The translations under genes and the position numbers were made by a program. DNA of 64,000 nucleotides from Nonomuraea fuscirosea. GTDB lineage: Bacteria > Actinomycetota > Actinomycetes > Streptosporangiales > Streptosporangiaceae. Location of the stretch: contig NZ_PVNG01000001.1 in the NCBI RefSeq assembly GCF_003001935.1, positions 744,001 through 808,000 of the forward strand, given 5' to 3'. Under the pieces are notes generated by a model. The model saw only the letters and a program-made list of their open reading frames with translations. It ran no database searches and was not told where the DNA came from. Below, piece after piece: positions 51,023-59,688 of the stretch (the stretch's first letter is position 1; every line of letters starts with the position of its first letter).

Positions 51023-51063
51023 AAGGCCCCCGCTTCGATCCGGGGGAGCGGAGCGAGGGCCTT
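51023..51063. terminator. Bidirectional terminator hairpin
   Basis: AAGGCCCcCGCTTCG pairs with CGGAGCGaGGGCCTT around an 11-base loop, between the convergent genes ending at 51002 and 51091. Terminal A and T runs on both sides suit termination in both directions, although they are short. Confidence 0.75.
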
Positions 51064-51090
51064 CCGTCGTCCCAGACCCTGGGCGGGTGG

Positions 51091-51852
51091 TCAGTCCTCC
51101 GTGTCGACGGTCACCGACGCGGGGTTCGGCGCCTTGACGGACACCTTGGCGCCCCACCCGGTGAAACGGCTGTCGATGGTGATCGTCTTGCCGTCGAACG
51201 CGCTGGTGTCGAACACGCCGGTGGCCGCGTACGACGACCGCACCCTGCTCACCAGCCCGGCGGAGGTCAGCGTGAGCGTGTAGGACACCTTCGTGTCGTT
51301 GTGCATGCGCAGCGGGATCGACGCGTCGAACCAGCGCGAGACCTTCTCCAATTCCTTGAACGTGATGGTCCCCGTCAGCGTGCTCCCGCGCAGCCTGCCC
51401 TTCTTGACCAGCGCCGCCAGCGTCTTCGGCTCGACGGGGTTGATCACCTGCCCGTAGAAGCCGCTGCCGCCGCCCGGCAGGCCCTTGCCCTTGAGCCAGG
51501 ACTTGCCCGCCGGTAACCGCTCCTCCCGCATGCCGCCCGAGATGTAGCTCACGTTGCCGATGCTGATCGTGCGTTCCTTGGGCCGGCTCTTGGCGATGGC
51601 GGTGATGTCCGAGGCCGCCACGCCCTTGGCGTTGAACTGGAACGTCCCCTTGCGGCTCTGCAGCTTGACCTTCTCCTCGCCCGACAGCGTGGTCGTCTCG
51701 GTGAACCGCACACCGCGCCCGGGAGCGAGCTTGCCCTTTAGCGCGCGTACGGGATCCTTCGGGGCGGCGGCGGTGGCGGTCGCCTGGGCAGGCAGGGTCG
51801 TGGTCAGCAGGCAGCCGCAGGCCACCAGAGCCGTGATCATCGTTCTTCTCAT
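51091..51852 (-). CDS. Secreted protein resembling LppX/LprAFG-type lipid carriers
   Basis: A 253-residue exported protein with a Sec signal (ITALVACGCLLTTTLPAQATATAA). The mature part shows alternating beta strands (VRFTETTTLSGEEKVKLQSRKGTFQFNAKGVAASDI, TISIGNVSYISGG, STLTGTITFKELEKVSRWF, VSYTLTLTSAGLVSRVRSSY). This is reminiscent of the half-barrel LppX/LprG domain, but there is no proper lipobox before the domain, so it is probably soluble. Role unknown; assignment by pattern only. Confidence 0.65.
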   Translation of the reverse strand: MRRTMITALVACGCLLTTTLPAQATATAAAPKDPVRALKGKLAPGRGVRFTETTTLSGEEKVKLQSRKGTFQFNAKGVAASDITAIAKSRPKERTISIGNVSYISGGMREERLPAGKSWLKGKGLPGGGSGFYGQVINPVEPKTLAALVKKGRLRGSTLTGTITFKELEKVSRWFDASIPLRMHNDTKVSYTLTLTSAGLVSRVRSSYAATGVFDTSAFDGKTITIDSRFTGWGAKVSVKAPNPASVTVDTED

Positions 51853-51995
51853 ACGTCGTGATCTTGCCGTAGGCGGATCACGACTCGGGCACGCCCAGGG
51901 CCTGGACGGGGCGGCGGGTAATTGGATGGCGCCCCGCCACCCGCGACCGCATGATGGTTACGGAAAGCGATGGCTTCAACCCATGGAGTGACAAC

Positions 51996-52331
51996 ATGTT
52001 CGGCATCCGTGCGTCCCTGCTGGCTCTCACTCTCGCGCTCACGCTCGCCGGACCGGCGGGCGCCGCCGACGGCTTCGGGAGATGTCCGGACGGTCACCTG
52101 TGCCTGTTCCGCGACTTCGAGGGGAACGGCACCATCGCCTGGTTCCGGGCCGGCGCGCCGAACCTGGAGCCCTTCGGGGTCAAGGACGCCCGCTCCGCGT
52201 GGAACCGGACCGGCCGCTCCTACTGCCTGTACGCCTCTCCCGGTTACGTGGTGCACAACGCCACCGTCCCGCCGGGCCACAAGGAGAACCTCAACCCGGA
52301 GATCGCCTACAACTCCGTACGGGCCTGCTGA
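51996..52331 (+). CDS. Secreted peptidase-inhibitor I36-like protein
   Basis: A 111-residue protein with a Sec signal (IRASLLALTLALTLAGPAGAA). The mature part, GRCPDGHLCLFRDFEGNGTI to SAWNRTGRSYCLYASPGY, is the cysteine-rich beta-crystallin-like pattern of the I36 (SMPI) family common in streptomycetes and relatives. Four cysteines suggest two disulfides. The start at 51996 is an ATG before the signal. It may inhibit metalloproteases or bind the cell surface. Confidence 0.8.
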   Translation: MFGIRASLLALTLALTLAGPAGAADGFGRCPDGHLCLFRDFEGNGTIAWFRAGAPNLEPFGVKDARSAWNRTGRSYCLYASPGYVVHNATVPPGHKENLNPEIAYNSVRAC

Positions 52332-52409
52332 GGTCGCACCGCGCCCCGGGCCTGTCTGTGACATTGGGCCTTGCGTCAAGGTTCGATGTCAACTTATGCT
52401 GCGCCGCAA

Positions 52410-52428
52410 GTTAAGAAACTTTCCTAAC
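52410..52428. promoter_or_regulatory. Palindromic operator upstream of the GH5 gene
   Basis: GTTAAGAAA-C-TTTCCTAAC is a 19-bp palindrome with one mismatch, in an AT-rich pocket (52385-52430) 92 bases before the glycoside hydrolase start. It is a likely binding site for a sugar-responsive repressor. I do not assign the regulator. Confidence 0.65.
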
Positions 52429-52519
52429 CGGGGAGGCGGTGGCGACGGCTTCCCGGTGACGGAGGTGCGGCGGTCGTGCCGGTCGCCCCTGACTGTTCCC
52501 CGGAGAATCGGAGTCGTTC

Positions 52520-53971
52520 GTGAGGCGTAGCGCAGTAGCGAGGATCTTAGCCGTCGTGGCCGCGATGGCCCTGCCGCTGGTGGTGCCGTCCGGCGCCGGC
52601 GCGGTCACGGCCCGGTCGGCGGCGGCCGACCCCCTGGTGTCCCAGGGCAGGACCGTGACGGCCTCCTCGGTCGAGGCCGCCGGCCTGGAGCCGGGCCAGG
52701 CGGTCGACGGCAACACGTCCACGCGCTGGGCCAGCGCCGAAGGGGTGGATCCGCAGTGGATCCGGGTCGACCTCGGCTCGGCGCACAACGTCTCCCGGGT
52801 CCGGCTCACCTGGGAGGCCGCGTACGCCACCGCCTACCGGGTGCAGACCTCGGCCGACGGCTCCACCTGGAACGACGTCTACTCCACCACCGCCGGCGAC
52901 GGCGCGATCGACGACCTCACGGTCAGCGGCCAGGGCCGGTACGTACGGGTGCACGGAACCCAGCGCGGCACCCCGTACGGCTACTCGCTGTGGGAGCTGG
53001 AGGTCTACGGAACGCCCGTCGGCGGCGGAGGCGGTGGCACCCCGGTGCAGGCCAACGGGCAGCTCCGGGTGTGCGGCATCAAGCTCTGCAACGAGAACGG
53101 CAAGCAGATCCAGCTGCGCGGCATGAGCAGCCACGGCATCCAGTGGTACAGCCAGTGCCTCAACACCGCCTCCCTCGACGCGCTGGCCGACGACTGGAAG
53201 GCCGACGTCCTGCGCATCTCGATGTACATCCAGGAGGACGGCTACGAGACGAACCCGCGGCTGTTCACCGACCGCGTGCACTCCCTGATCGAGCTGGCCA
53301 CCGCCCGCGGCATGTACGCCATCGTCGACTGGCACATGCTGGACCCCGGCGACCCGATGTACAACCTCGCCCGGGCCAAGACGTTCTTCACCGAGATCGC
53401 CCAGCGGCACAACGCCAAGAAGAACGTCCTGTACGAGATCGCCAACGAGCCGAACGGCGACGCCGTCACCTGGCCGGTCATCCGCGACTACGCGCACCAG
53501 CTCATCCCGGTGATCCGGCAGCACGACCCCGACGCCCCGATCCTGGTCGGCACCCGCGCCTGGTCCTCCCTCGGCGTCTCCGGCGGCGGCAGCGAGGCCG
53601 AGATCGTCAACAACCCGGTCAACGCGGCCAACATCATGTACACGTTCCACTTCTACGCGGCCTCGCACGGCAGCGAATACCTGAACACGCTCTCCCGGGC
53701 CGCCGACCGGCTGCCGATCTTCGTCACCGAGTTCGGCACCCAGAGCGCGTCCGGTGATGGAGCCAACAACTTCAGCAGGTCACAGCAGTACCTCGACCTG
53801 CTGGCCCAGAAGAAGATCAGCTGGGTCAACTGGAACTACTCCGACGACTTCCGTACGGGCGCCGTCTTCAGGACCGGGACCTGCCCGAACGGCTCGTTCG
53901 CCGGCACGGGCAACCTGAAGGAGGCCGGGGTCTGGATCCGCGACCGGATCCGCACCGCCGACGACTTCTGA
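52520..53971 (+). CDS. Secreted GH5 glycoside hydrolase with F5/8 (discoidin) domain
   Basis: A 483-residue exported enzyme. GTG start at 52520 after GGAG; signal to about residue 28. Residues 38-165 form a discoidin/CBM32-like domain (VTASSVEAAGLEPGQAVDGNTSTRW, then WIRVDLGSAHNVSRVRLTWE). A Gly-rich linker (168-175) leads to a GH5 barrel (about 180-480) with acid/base E310 (YEIANEPNG) and nucleophile E404 (IFVTEFGTQ). The LRGMSSHGIQWY opening suits endo-beta-1,4-glucanases of subfamily GH5_2. It should cut cellulose or a related beta-glucan outside the cell. A strong terminator follows. Confidence 0.93.
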   Translation: MRRSAVARILAVVAAMALPLVVPSGAGAVTARSAAADPLVSQGRTVTASSVEAAGLEPGQAVDGNTSTRWASAEGVDPQWIRVDLGSAHNVSRVRLTWEAAYATAYRVQTSADGSTWNDVYSTTAGDGAIDDLTVSGQGRYVRVHGTQRGTPYGYSLWELEVYGTPVGGGGGGTPVQANGQLRVCGIKLCNENGKQIQLRGMSSHGIQWYSQCLNTASLDALADDWKADVLRISMYIQEDGYETNPRLFTDRVHSLIELATARGMYAIVDWHMLDPGDPMYNLARAKTFFTEIAQRHNAKKNVLYEIANEPNGDAVTWPVIRDYAHQLIPVIRQHDPDAPILVGTRAWSSLGVSGGGSEAEIVNNPVNAANIMYTFHFYAASHGSEYLNTLSRAADRLPIFVTEFGTQSASGDGANNFSRSQQYLDLLAQKKISWVNWNYSDDFRTGAVFRTGTCPNGSFAGTGNLKEAGVWIRDRIRTADDF

Positions 53972-54000
53972 CGGCCGGGCGGGCCCGCCTGCGCTGAGAG

Positions 54001-54060
54001 CGTTCCGCACCTCTCGTCACCGGTTCCGCACCGGTGACGAGGGGTGCGGAACGTTTTTCT
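54001..54060 (+). terminator. Strong nested rho-independent terminator after GH5
   Basis: An outer stem CGTTCCGCACC/GGTGCGGAACG encloses an inner perfect 12-bp stem CTCGTCACCGGT/ACCGGTGACGAG with loop TCCGC, followed by TTTTTCTTT. It is the clearest terminator in the window. Confidence 0.95.
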
Positions 54061-54175
54061 TTGCCATGCCATCCTTGGGCACTAGCCTTTACAGAGCGTT
54101 ACCTTATAACTACGTTGAGCACGTCACCGCATGTCAGAGGCACTGTGCTGCCTTCAGCCAAGGAAAGGTCATGTT

Positions 54176-54832
54176 GTGCGTGCTCTTGTTCGCGTCGCCC
54201 GGACGATCGTGATCGGCGCCGCGGTTCTCGCGGTCTCGGCGGTCCCCGCCCATGCCGGCCCCCTCCGCGCGGTCCCCGGCGCCCCGTCCGTCCAGCCGCC
54301 CACCGCCTCGTGCTTCCAGTTCCCGTACTTCGGCCCGAAGGGGCACGCGAACTTCGACTTCGGCCGCGAGATCGTCCGGCTCCTGGACGAGCGCGGCGTC
54401 CGCGTACGGGGCATCGCGCCCATCGAGGCCAAGCCCGCCAACCGGGGCGTCTACATGCCCATCGGCTGGAAGCGGGACCACATCGACCCGTGCAACGGCG
54501 TCTACTACCCCGGCGGCTTCGTCCTCCACGACGTCAGGAGCGGTCACGAGGCCGCCATCCACGACATCTACCTGCGCCCCGACGGGGCCCACGCGCAGGT
54601 GTCCATCGACGGGGAGCCGCAGGGCGAGCGGCTGGTGGCCACGTACAGGCTGCACGAGTTCGCCGCCGGCGTGCCCACGCCGCGCCCGCTCGAAGGCGGC
54701 GTCGGCCCCCGCTACTGGCCGTTCTACGTCAGCGCGTACCTCAGCCGCACGGTCAGGGACCTGACCGGCCTGCCGCTGGACGAGGGCGACTACCTGGCCA
54801 ACCTCGACGCGGTCGTCCAGTACGTGCCGTAG
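54176..54832 (+). CDS. Secreted protein, unknown function
   Basis: A 218-residue protein with a signal peptide (VARTIVIGAAVLAVSAVPAHA). I chose the GTG at 54176, seven bases after AAAGG. The mature part has SCFQFPYFGPKGHANFDFGREIVRLLDERGVRVRGIAPI, KRDHIDPCNGVYYPGGFVLHD and VGPRYWPFYVSAYLSRTVRDLTGL; I do not recognise the family. It lies 77 bases before the DUF4331 gene and may share its transcript. A TATAAC box with TTTACA upstream (54089-54113) is a plausible promoter. Confidence 0.75.
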   Translation: MRALVRVARTIVIGAAVLAVSAVPAHAGPLRAVPGAPSVQPPTASCFQFPYFGPKGHANFDFGREIVRLLDERGVRVRGIAPIEAKPANRGVYMPIGWKRDHIDPCNGVYYPGGFVLHDVRSGHEAAIHDIYLRPDGAHAQVSIDGEPQGERLVATYRLHEFAAGVPTPRPLEGGVGPRYWPFYVSAYLSRTVRDLTGLPLDEGDYLANLDAVVQYVP

Positions 54833-54909
54833 GCGCGACCCCTGACCTGAGCCCCGCCGGGCCGTGCCACGGGGCGCGGCCCGGCACTCGCGAATCGAGA
54901 GACGACACG

Positions 54910-56295
54910 ATGCGACTGACCAACGCCGGCAATCGGTGGACGTGGACCGCCGCCGCCTCCATCGCCGTCCTGGCGGCCACGGTGCTCCTCGGCCCCGCGA
55001 TGCGCCAGAGCACCGCCACCAGCCACTGGGACGCCCCCGCCACCACCGTGAACAAGCAGATCGACGCCACCGACCTGTACGCCTTCACCAGCCCGGAACG
55101 GCAGGACACGGTCACGATCGTGGCCGACTACATCCCCTTCCAGGCGCCGCACAAGCCGTACCAGTTCGACACCGACGCCCGCTACGAGGTGCACATCGAC
55201 AACACCGGCACCGGCCGGGCCGCCATCACCTACCGCTGGACGTTCGCCGATAAGGCCCTGCCCGCGCCCTCCTTCGTCCGCGCCCGCGAGCGGCAGGCCG
55301 GCCCCGAGCACCAGGCCGGCCCGCTCGACTCCCTGGTCGAGCAGAGCTACACGCTGACCAGGCTGCGCGACGGCAAATCCGAGATCCTCGTCCGCGACGG
55401 GTACGCGGCCCCCACCGACCTCGGCGGCCCCGGCTACGCCGCGACCCGCCGCAAGGCCGTGCGCGACCTGCCGGGCGGCGGCAAGGTCTTCACCGGCACC
55501 GCCGCCGACCCGTTCTACTCGGACAACCGCGCGGTCAACCTGCTGCGCTTCGGGCTGCCGTTCTTCCCCGTCAAGACCGGCGTGCCGATGAACGTCAGCG
55601 CGCTGGCCCTGCAATTGCCCAAGTCGGAGCTGGCGCTCGGCGGCGACCCGGCCCGCAACCCGGTCATCGGCGTCTGGACCACGGCGTCCCGCAGGTCGAG
55701 CGCCCTGCTCGGCTCCGGCGCGGCCGGATACACGCAGGTCTCGCGGCTGGGCAACCCCAACTTCAACGAAGTGATCATCCCGCTCAAGCGCCGCGACCAC
55801 TTCAACACGCTGCGGCCGGACGGTGACGAGAGCGGCGGCCTCGTGGTGCCCTCCACCCTCGACCCCGACCAGGCCGAGGTCGTCGCCAAGCAGGCGAACG
55901 TCACGGCGCCGCCCGCGCCACGTAAGGACCTGGAGCAGATCTACCTCACCGGCCTCGCCAGGACGGGCGGGCCGATCAAGCAGGACCTCAACTCCCACCG
56001 GCTCAACCAGGACGCCCCGCGCACCGCGAAGGCGGAGGAACTGCGGCTCAACCTGAGCACCCCCGTCGCCGCCGCACCCGACAAGTACGGCATCCTCAAG
56101 GGCGACGCCCAGGGCTACCCGAACGGCCGCCGCCTCATCGACGACGTGGTGACCATAAATCTGCGCATGCTCCTGGGCGAACCCGCCGGCCGCGGCGCGC
56201 CCGGCCTCATCGCCGAGGACAACCCGGCGTTCCTCCTCAAACCGATCACCGACAGCTTCCCCTACCTGGCCCTGCCCGTCACCGCCGCCGGCTGA
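54910..56295 (+). CDS. DUF4331-domain exported protein
   Basis: A 461-residue protein with an N-terminal signal or anchor (AAASIAVLAATVLLGPAM). The DUF4331 hallmarks are SHWDAPATTVNKQIDATDLYAFTSPERQDTVTIVADYIPFQ, TADPFYSDNRAVNL and VIGVWTTASRRSSALLG. It ends with PNGRRLIDDVVTINLRMLLGEP. The domain's function is unknown, but it is often next to TPR and NicO-type proteins in actinobacteria, exactly as here. It is the first of three closely spaced genes (26-base gap, then a 4-base overlap). Confidence 0.88.
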   Translation: MRLTNAGNRWTWTAAASIAVLAATVLLGPAMRQSTATSHWDAPATTVNKQIDATDLYAFTSPERQDTVTIVADYIPFQAPHKPYQFDTDARYEVHIDNTGTGRAAITYRWTFADKALPAPSFVRARERQAGPEHQAGPLDSLVEQSYTLTRLRDGKSEILVRDGYAAPTDLGGPGYAATRRKAVRDLPGGGKVFTGTAADPFYSDNRAVNLLRFGLPFFPVKTGVPMNVSALALQLPKSELALGGDPARNPVIGVWTTASRRSSALLGSGAAGYTQVSRLGNPNFNEVIIPLKRRDHFNTLRPDGDESGGLVVPSTLDPDQAEVVAKQANVTAPPAPRKDLEQIYLTGLARTGGPIKQDLNSHRLNQDAPRTAKAEELRLNLSTPVAAAPDKYGILKGDAQGYPNGRRLIDDVVTINLRMLLGEPAGRGAPGLIAEDNPAFLLKPITDSFPYLALPVTAAG

Positions 56296-56321
56296 CCCCA
56301 CCCCCGAGGACCTCCGATCAG

Positions 56322-57623
56322 ATGAGTCGCCTACGGCGATTGCCGCCCCTGCTGGGATGCGTGCTGCTGGGCTGCGTCCTGGTGACCCTGTTCGCCCCCG
56401 GCGGGCTGCTGCGCAGGGACGAGCCGCCTCCCGCGCCGGCGGGCTGGTCACCGTACGACCTGGCCGGATCGATCCAGGCCGTCCAGGTGCGCCTGCGTCG
56501 TCACCCCGACGACGCGGCCGCCTGGGCGAGCCTCGGCGACATGTACCTGAAGCAGGCCCGCCGCACCGCGGACACCGCCTACTACGCCAAGGCCGAGGGC
56601 GCGTTCGAACGCTCGCTGCGCCGGCCGACGGGCGACGGGGAGCCGTACATCGACGCCGTGATCGGCATGGGCGCGCTGGCCAACGCGCGGCACGACTTCG
56701 CCGGCGCCGTGCGCTGGGCCGAGCGCGCCCGCAGGGCCGCGCCGTTCCGGTGGGCCCTGTACGGCGTGCTCACCGACGCCCACCTCGAACTCGGCCACTA
56801 CGAACAGGCCGAGACCGCGCTGCGCCGCATGCTCGACGGTCACCCCGACCTCGCCTCCTTCACCAGGGCCGCCCGCCTGGAACAGTTGCGCGGCAGGCCG
56901 GGCCACGCCCGCGACCTGCTGCGCCGTGCCTGCGCGATCCCCGGCGACCCGGCCGAGTACGCCTTCTGCCAGTGGCAGCTCGGCGAGCTGGCCTGGAGCA
57001 CCGGCGACCCGCGTACCGCCCGTGCCGCCTACACCCAGGCGCTGGCCGCCGACCCGGGACACGCGCCCGCCCGGGCCGGCAAGGCCCGCGCCGAGGCCGC
57101 GCTCGGCCGCACCGAGCAGGCCCTGCGCGACTACGCCACCGCCGTCATCCGCTCCCCGGCGTACGTCGTCGAGTACGGGGAACTGCTCGAACACCTCGGT
57201 GACGCGGAGGGAGCCAGGCGGCAGTACGCCGTCTTCACCGCTCAGCAGCGACTCCTGGCCGCGAGCGGCGGCGCCGACGACCTGGCCGCCGGCACGTTCG
57301 CGGCGAACCATGGCGAACCGGGCACCGCGGTCCGGCACCTGCGGGCCGAGTGGGCGCGACGGCACAGCGTCGAGGTCGCCGACGCGCTCGGCTGGGCGCT
57401 GCACCGGGCCGGCCGCCACACCGAGGCCGCCGCGTACGCCGTCCGCGCCGACGCGCTCGGGGGGCGTAACGCGTTGTTCGCCTATCACCGGGGCGAGATC
57501 GAGCACGCGCTCGGGCACACCGGCGCCGCCCGTACCCACCTGACCAGGGCGTTGTCCATCAACCCGTACTTCTCGCCGGCCGGGGCGGCGCGAGCCCGCG
57601 AACTGCTCGCGGAGAAGACGTGA
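56322..57623 (+). CDS. Membrane-anchored TPR protein
   Basis: A 433-residue protein with one N-terminal membrane helix (LPPLLGCVLLGCVLVTLFAPG) and then about ten helical repeats of TPR type (for example AAWASLGDMYLKQARRTADTAYYAKAEGAFERSL, ELGHYEQAETALRRML, HTGAARTHLTRALSINPYF). TPR arrays hold protein complexes together. It lies between the DUF4331 and NicO-like genes and overlaps the latter by GTGA, so the three probably act together at the membrane. Confidence 0.85.
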   Translation: MSRLRRLPPLLGCVLLGCVLVTLFAPGGLLRRDEPPPAPAGWSPYDLAGSIQAVQVRLRRHPDDAAAWASLGDMYLKQARRTADTAYYAKAEGAFERSLRRPTGDGEPYIDAVIGMGALANARHDFAGAVRWAERARRAAPFRWALYGVLTDAHLELGHYEQAETALRRMLDGHPDLASFTRAARLEQLRGRPGHARDLLRRACAIPGDPAEYAFCQWQLGELAWSTGDPRTARAAYTQALAADPGHAPARAGKARAEAALGRTEQALRDYATAVIRSPAYVVEYGELLEHLGDAEGARRQYAVFTAQQRLLAASGGADDLAAGTFAANHGEPGTAVRHLRAEWARRHSVEVADALGWALHRAGRHTEAAAYAVRADALGGRNALFAYHRGEIEHALGHTGAARTHLTRALSINPYFSPAGAARARELLAEKT

Positions 57624-59158
57624 TCGCCGCGCTGCCCGCCGCCGCGACGCTCGCCGCCACAACGGCGCTCGCCACCGCTGTGACTCCGGCCGCCGCTGCG
57701 ACGCCGACCGCCGTGGTTACTCCGGCCGCCGCCGTGACGTCCACCGTCGCCGTGACGTCGGCCGCTGGCGTGTCGCCGGCCGGCACGATGAGGCCGGCTG
57801 CGCATCCTCTGGGGAACTTCAGCGTCAACCACTACGACGGGCTGACGATCCACCCCGACCGGATCGAGCACCTGGCCGTCGTGGATCTCGCCGAGATCCC
57901 CACCCTGCAGCAGCCGCCGATCGGCCCTCCGGACGCCTACGCCCGCCGGGCCTGCGCCGACCTGCGGGACGCGGTGCGGGCCGACGCCGATGGGCGGACA
58001 CTGAGCTGGCGGGTCACCGGCGCCTCGTTCGTCTACCGGCCGGGCGCGGCCGGGCTGCGCACGAGCCGGCTCACCTGCCGGCTGACCGCGCCCGTGCGGG
58101 TCGACCGGCCGGTGGCCCTGACCTTCGCGAACGCCTACCGTCCCGACGCCGTGGGCTGGCGGGAGATCACGGCCAAGGGGCAGGGCGTGCGCCTGCGCGA
58201 CTCGACCGTCCCCGCCGGGAGTGTGTCGGGCGAGCTGCGCGACTATCCCGCCGACCTGCTCAGCTCGCCGCTCGACGTACGCGCGGCCAGGATGACGGCG
58301 GAGCCGGGCGACGCCGGCGGGCCCGTCGCACCGGCGGGTGTGCCGGGCGTGGACGTCGTCACCCGCTACACCGGCCTGCTGGCCGACCGGCTCAACGCGC
58401 TGATCGGCGCCGACCGGCTGACGGTGCCGCTCGGGATGCTGGCCCTGCTGGTGTCGCTGGCGCTGGGCGCCGTGCACGCGGCGATGCCCGGCCACGGCAA
58501 GACCGTCATGGCCGCCTACCTCGCCGGACGGGAACGACGGCTGCGGGACGCCGTCACCGTCGCGGCCACGGTCACCGTCACGCACACGGCGGGCGTGCTG
58601 GTCCTGGGCGTCCTGGTCACGGCCGCCGGCGTGATCGCCGGGGACGTGGTGCTGAGCTGGCTCGGGGTGGCGAGCGGCCTCCTCATCACCGCGATCGGCG
58701 CCGCCCTCCTCCACTCCGCCCGCCACCACCGGCCAGGCCACGAGCACGGCCACGGCCACAAGCACGAGCACGGGCACGGGCACGGACACGGACACGGGGA
58801 GGGGAACGGCCGGCGGCAGGGGAATGGGGGCGGGCACGGTCCTGGGAGGCGGCCGGGCAGTGGGGTGGTGGGGCTGGCGGTGGCCGGTGGGCTGGTGCCC
58901 AGCCCGTCCGCGCTGGTGGTCCTGCTCGGCGCGATGGCGCTGGGCCGCACCGCGTTCGGCGTCCTGACCGTCGTCTGCTACGGGCTCGGCATGGCGGCGA
59001 CGCTGCTGGTCACGGCGCTCGCCCTGCGCAGGCTGGGCGGCCTCACCGTCGCGGGGCGGATGCGGCGGCTGCGCCCGTACAGCGCCGTCATGACCGCCGC
59101 GCTCGTCCTGCTCGTGGGGCTGGGCGTCACCGTACGCGCGGCGGCGGCGCTCGTATGA
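57620..59158 (+). CDS. NicO/RcnA-family membrane transporter with His-rich loop
   Basis: A 512-residue protein. An N-terminal Ala/Thr/Val repeat (about residues 5-55) precedes an about 200-residue extracellular domain (ANPLGNFSVNHYDGL-type sequence near residue 65). The C-terminal membrane domain has LGAVHAAMPGHGKTVMAAYLAGR, THTAGVLVLGVLV and VPSPSALVVLLGAMALGRTAFG, as in NicO/RcnA nickel-cobalt exporters. A cytoplasmic loop (about 370-400) is a string of Gly-His and Lys-His pairs that should bind metal. GTG start overlapping the TPR stop. Metal efflux or homeostasis is likely; direction and ion are inferred. Confidence 0.85.
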   Translation: MIAALPAAATLAATTALATAVTPAAAATPTAVVTPAAAVTSTVAVTSAAGVSPAGTMRPAAHPLGNFSVNHYDGLTIHPDRIEHLAVVDLAEIPTLQQPPIGPPDAYARRACADLRDAVRADADGRTLSWRVTGASFVYRPGAAGLRTSRLTCRLTAPVRVDRPVALTFANAYRPDAVGWREITAKGQGVRLRDSTVPAGSVSGELRDYPADLLSSPLDVRAARMTAEPGDAGGPVAPAGVPGVDVVTRYTGLLADRLNALIGADRLTVPLGMLALLVSLALGAVHAAMPGHGKTVMAAYLAGRERRLRDAVTVAATVTVTHTAGVLVLGVLVTAAGVIAGDVVLSWLGVASGLLITAIGAALLHSARHHRPGHEHGHGHKHEHGHGHGHGHGEGNGRRQGNGGGHGPGRRPGSGVVGLAVAGGLVPSPSALVVLLGAMALGRTAFGVLTVVCYGLGMAATLLVTALALRRLGGLTVAGRMRRLRPYSAVMTAALVLLVGLGVTVRAAAALV

Positions 59159-59240
59159 AGATCGCTGGGAGCCGTGACAGCGGTCACGGAACCGGGTACG
59201 ACGGGAGTCGGACTTACGGGTAGGAAGGTTGATGAGAGCC

Positions 59241-59672
59241 ATGTCAGACGAGACCGTAGAGCTCAGCCCCACCGCATGGGTACGCGAGCAGACGACGAGG
59301 ATCCGCGAGACCGGGACCACCGAGGGCATCCTGATCCTGGGCACGCCGATCGTGCTGCTGACCGTGCGGGGCGCGAAGACCGGCAAACTGCGGCACACCC
59401 CGGTGATGCGGGTGGAGCACGAGGGCAGCTACGCGGTCGTGGCGTCCAAGGGCGGCGCTCCCGAGCATCCCACCTGGTACTACAACATCAAGGCGTACCC
59501 CGAGATCACCTTGCAGGACGGGACCGTCACCCGTGACTACGTCGCGCACGAGGCCGAGGGCGCCGAGCGGGCGGAGTGGTGGGAGCGGGCGGTCGCGGTC
59601 TTCCCGTCCTACGGCGAATACCAGCAGAAGACCGACCGGCAGATCCCGGTCTTCGTGCTCGACCCGAAGTAA
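59241..59672 (+). CDS. Deazaflavin (F420)-dependent nitroreductase-family protein (Ddn-like)
   Basis: A 143-residue split-beta-barrel protein: [80 protein letters not shown] and [21 protein letters not shown] are the hallmarks of the Ddn/Rv3547 family, which uses F420H2. The start is ambiguous among TTG 59229, ATG 59232 and ATG 59241; the family N-terminus favours 59241. It implies that the host makes F420, as actinobacteria do. Confidence 0.9.
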   Translation: MSDETVELSPTAWVREQTTRIRETGTTEGILILGTPIVLLTVRGAKTGKLRHTPVMRVEHEGSYAVVASKGGAPEHPTWYYNIKAYPEITLQDGTVTRDYVAHEAEGAERAEWWERAVAVFPSYGEYQQKTDRQIPVFVLDPK

Positions 59673-59688
59673 CCGCCGCAGCTCGTGC

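Noticed and set aside
53972..54175. Small RNA gene between GH5 and the next secreted protein
   Set aside because: The strong structure at 54001-54060 is explained as a terminator with a T tract; nothing else there looks like an RNA gene.
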